Of a stretch of DNA of 64,000 bases, positions 63,029 through 64,000 are shown one piece after another (position 1 is the stretch's first letter; every line of letters begins with the position of its first letter). The notes beneath the pieces are model-generated. The model saw only the letters and a program-made list of their open reading frames with translations. It did not search any database and had not been told where the DNA came from. The stretch is taken from the NCBI RefSeq assembly GCF_018130765.1, contig NZ_JAFCJZ010000008.1, forward strand, positions 186,001 through 250,000, in the 5' to 3' direction. The position numbers and the translations under genes are program-made. The DNA is from Bradyrhizobium iriomotense. Its GTDB lineage: Bacteria; Pseudomonadota; Alphaproteobacteria; Rhizobiales; Xanthobacteraceae.

Positions 63029-64000
63029 GACCGCACACCTCCCATCTCCGCGGCCTCAGGCACGCCGTTGTTTCGTTCGTTGCGCATGATGGCGCGCATG
63101 ATCTTTTCCTGTGTCGCCTCAGCGCCCTTGAACTCGCCGACGAAGGCGCCGTCGTTCATGACGCAGATGCGGTCGCAGATCCCGAGCAGCTCGGGCATCT
63201 CCGAGGAGATGACCACGACGCCGCGGCCGGCCTCCGCCAGCTCGTTGATGATACAGTAAATCTCATATTTGGCACCGACGTCGATGCCCCTTGTCGGCTC
63301 GTCCAGGATGAGGACCTTGGGGTCGGTCATCAGCCATTTCGACAGCACCACCTTCTGCTGGTTGCCGCCAGAGAGCTGGCCAGTCTCCTGGTAGACGTCG
63401 GAGCAGCGGATGCGCATCCGGTTGCGATAGTCGCTGGCGACCTTCAGCTCGGCGATGTCGTCGATCACCTTCCCGGGCGCGACCTGGTCGAGGCTCGCCA
63501 GCGTGATGTTCTTGCGGACGTCGTCGGCGAGGATCAGCCCGAGCTGCTTGCGGTCCTCGGTGACATAGGCAAGGCCAGCGTCGATCGCCGCCGCGACGCT
63601 CGGCAGCACGATCTCACGGCCTTCGAGCCGGATACTGCCGCTGATGCTGGTGCCCCAAGAGCGGCCGAACAGGCTCATGGCGAATTCGGTGCGCCCCGCC
63701 CCCATCAGCCCGGCAATGCCGACGACCTCGCCGCGCCTGACGCCGAAATTGACGTTCTTGATCACCTGCCGCTCGGGGTGGATGGGGTGATAGACCGACC
63801 AGTTCGTGACATCGAGCACAGGCTCGCCGATCTTCGCGCTACGCTCCGGGAAACGGTGCGCCATGTCGCGGTTGACCATGCTGCGTATGATGCGGTCCTC
63901 CTGGATCGGCTCGGCATGGCAATCGATGCTGTCGACGGTGCGGCCGTCGCGCAGCACGGTAATGTGGTCGGCGACCTTGGCGACCTCGTTGAGCTTGTGC
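63025..64000 (-). CDS. Sugar ABC transporter ATP-binding protein (XylG/GguA-like), C-terminal part, runs off the right edge
   Basis: The frame is open to the right edge, so the N-terminal half is outside the window. What is here is the end of the first ATPase domain (EVAKVADHITVLRDGRTVDS) and the whole second one. GIAGLMGAGRTEF lies at the second Walker A position and lacks the usual GK-S/T, as is normal for the second half of RbsA/XylG-type ATPases. VTEDRKQLGL, signature LSGGNQQKVVLSKWL and Walker B VLILDEPTRGIDVGAK follow. Drives the permease at 61838. Confidence 0.9.
   Translation of the reverse strand, partial: HKLNEVAKVADHITVLRDGRTVDSIDCHAEPIQEDRIIRSMVNRDMAHRFPERSAKIGEPVLDVTNWSVYHPIHPERQVIKNVNFGVRRGEVVGIAGLMGAGRTEFAMSLFGRSWGTSISGSIRLEGREIVLPSVAAAIDAGLAYVTEDRKQLGLILADDVRKNITLASLDQVAPGKVIDDIAELKVASDYRNRMRIRCSDVYQETGQLSGGNQQKVVLSKWLMTDPKVLILDEPTRGIDVGAKYEIYCIINELAEAGRGVVVISSEMPELLGICDRICVMNDGAFVGEFKGAEATQEKIMRAIMRNERNNGVPEAAEMGGVRS

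Noticed and set aside
63958..64000. A start codon for the sugar ATPase near 63957
   Set aside because: The frame continues to the edge with well-formed ATPase sequence (VAKVADHITVL), so the true start lies outside the window.

Overview
The window looks like a chromosomal stretch of a Bradyrhizobium-type alphaproteobacterium. GC is high throughout, ABC importers and LysR/IclR/SorC/AraC regulators are dense, there are TTGAT-N4-ATCAA (FNR/FixK-type) sites and an NO-reductase operon, tandem Omp25/31-like barrels, and short palindromic intergenic repeats of the kind seen in rhizobia. The genus is an inference from gene content and codon style, not from a marker gene. No tRNA, rRNA, CRISPR array or intact insertion sequence was seen.

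Layout. (1) 1-10.9 kb, minus strand: the first ~3,375 codons of a giant filamentous-haemagglutinin-like adhesin that runs off the left edge, preceded by a small exported protein. (2) 11.2-15.0 kb: a periplasmic-binding-protein gene overlapping a multi-domain hybrid histidine kinase, with no transport genes. (3) 15.2-17.1 kb: an exported di-haem cytochrome c, a small exported barrel-like protein and a short ORF remnant. (4) 17.1-19.7 kb: a LysR gene divergent from a VOC ring-cleaving-dioxygenase-like gene plus an esterase (MhqO/MhqD-like pair). (5) 19.9-27.9 kb: an eight-gene operon: IclR regulator, polyamine-type ABC importer, AroM-family protein, DUF917 protein and hydantoinase/oxoprolinase-family protein, largely joined by ATGA/GTGA overlaps. 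This is the best candidate for an uncharacterised catabolic pathway. (6) 27.9-34.7 kb: a looser region with an HpcH/HpaI aldolase, a broken cupin gene, several very small genes, an intact cupin, a ClpP-like exported protein and a glycine-rich exported protein. The last two each have a perfect FixK/FNR-type box upstream. (7) 34.7-42.6 kb: an amidase plus dipeptide-type ABC importer operon, divergent from a LysR gene. (8) 42.8-52.3 kb: a polyol/sugar utilisation locus (binding protein, two permeases, ATPase, short-chain dehydrogenase, pentulose-type FGGY kinase, PfkB kinase) next to a HAD phosphatase and SorC-family regulator. Matching tandem operators lie in front of both transcription units. 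(9) 52.5-55.1 kb: a porin with two barrels in one chain, divergent from an AraC regulator. (10) 55.2-60.8 kb: norEFCBQD for respiratory nitric oxide reduction, with an NnrR-type palindrome upstream. (11) 60.9-64.0 kb: a tiny membrane protein, a cupin, and the permease and partial ATPase of a multiple-sugar importer that runs off the right edge.

How the parts fit: most of the window is substrate capture and catabolism, each importer sitting with its own regulator and enzymes (amidase, hydantoinase-like, kinase/dehydrogenase). Two pieces concern low-oxygen or nitrogen-oxide life: the nor operon and the FixK-box genes. Starts were reassigned where a Shine-Dalgarno sequence, an overlap with the upstream stop, or the signal peptide pointed to a later or alternative start codon.
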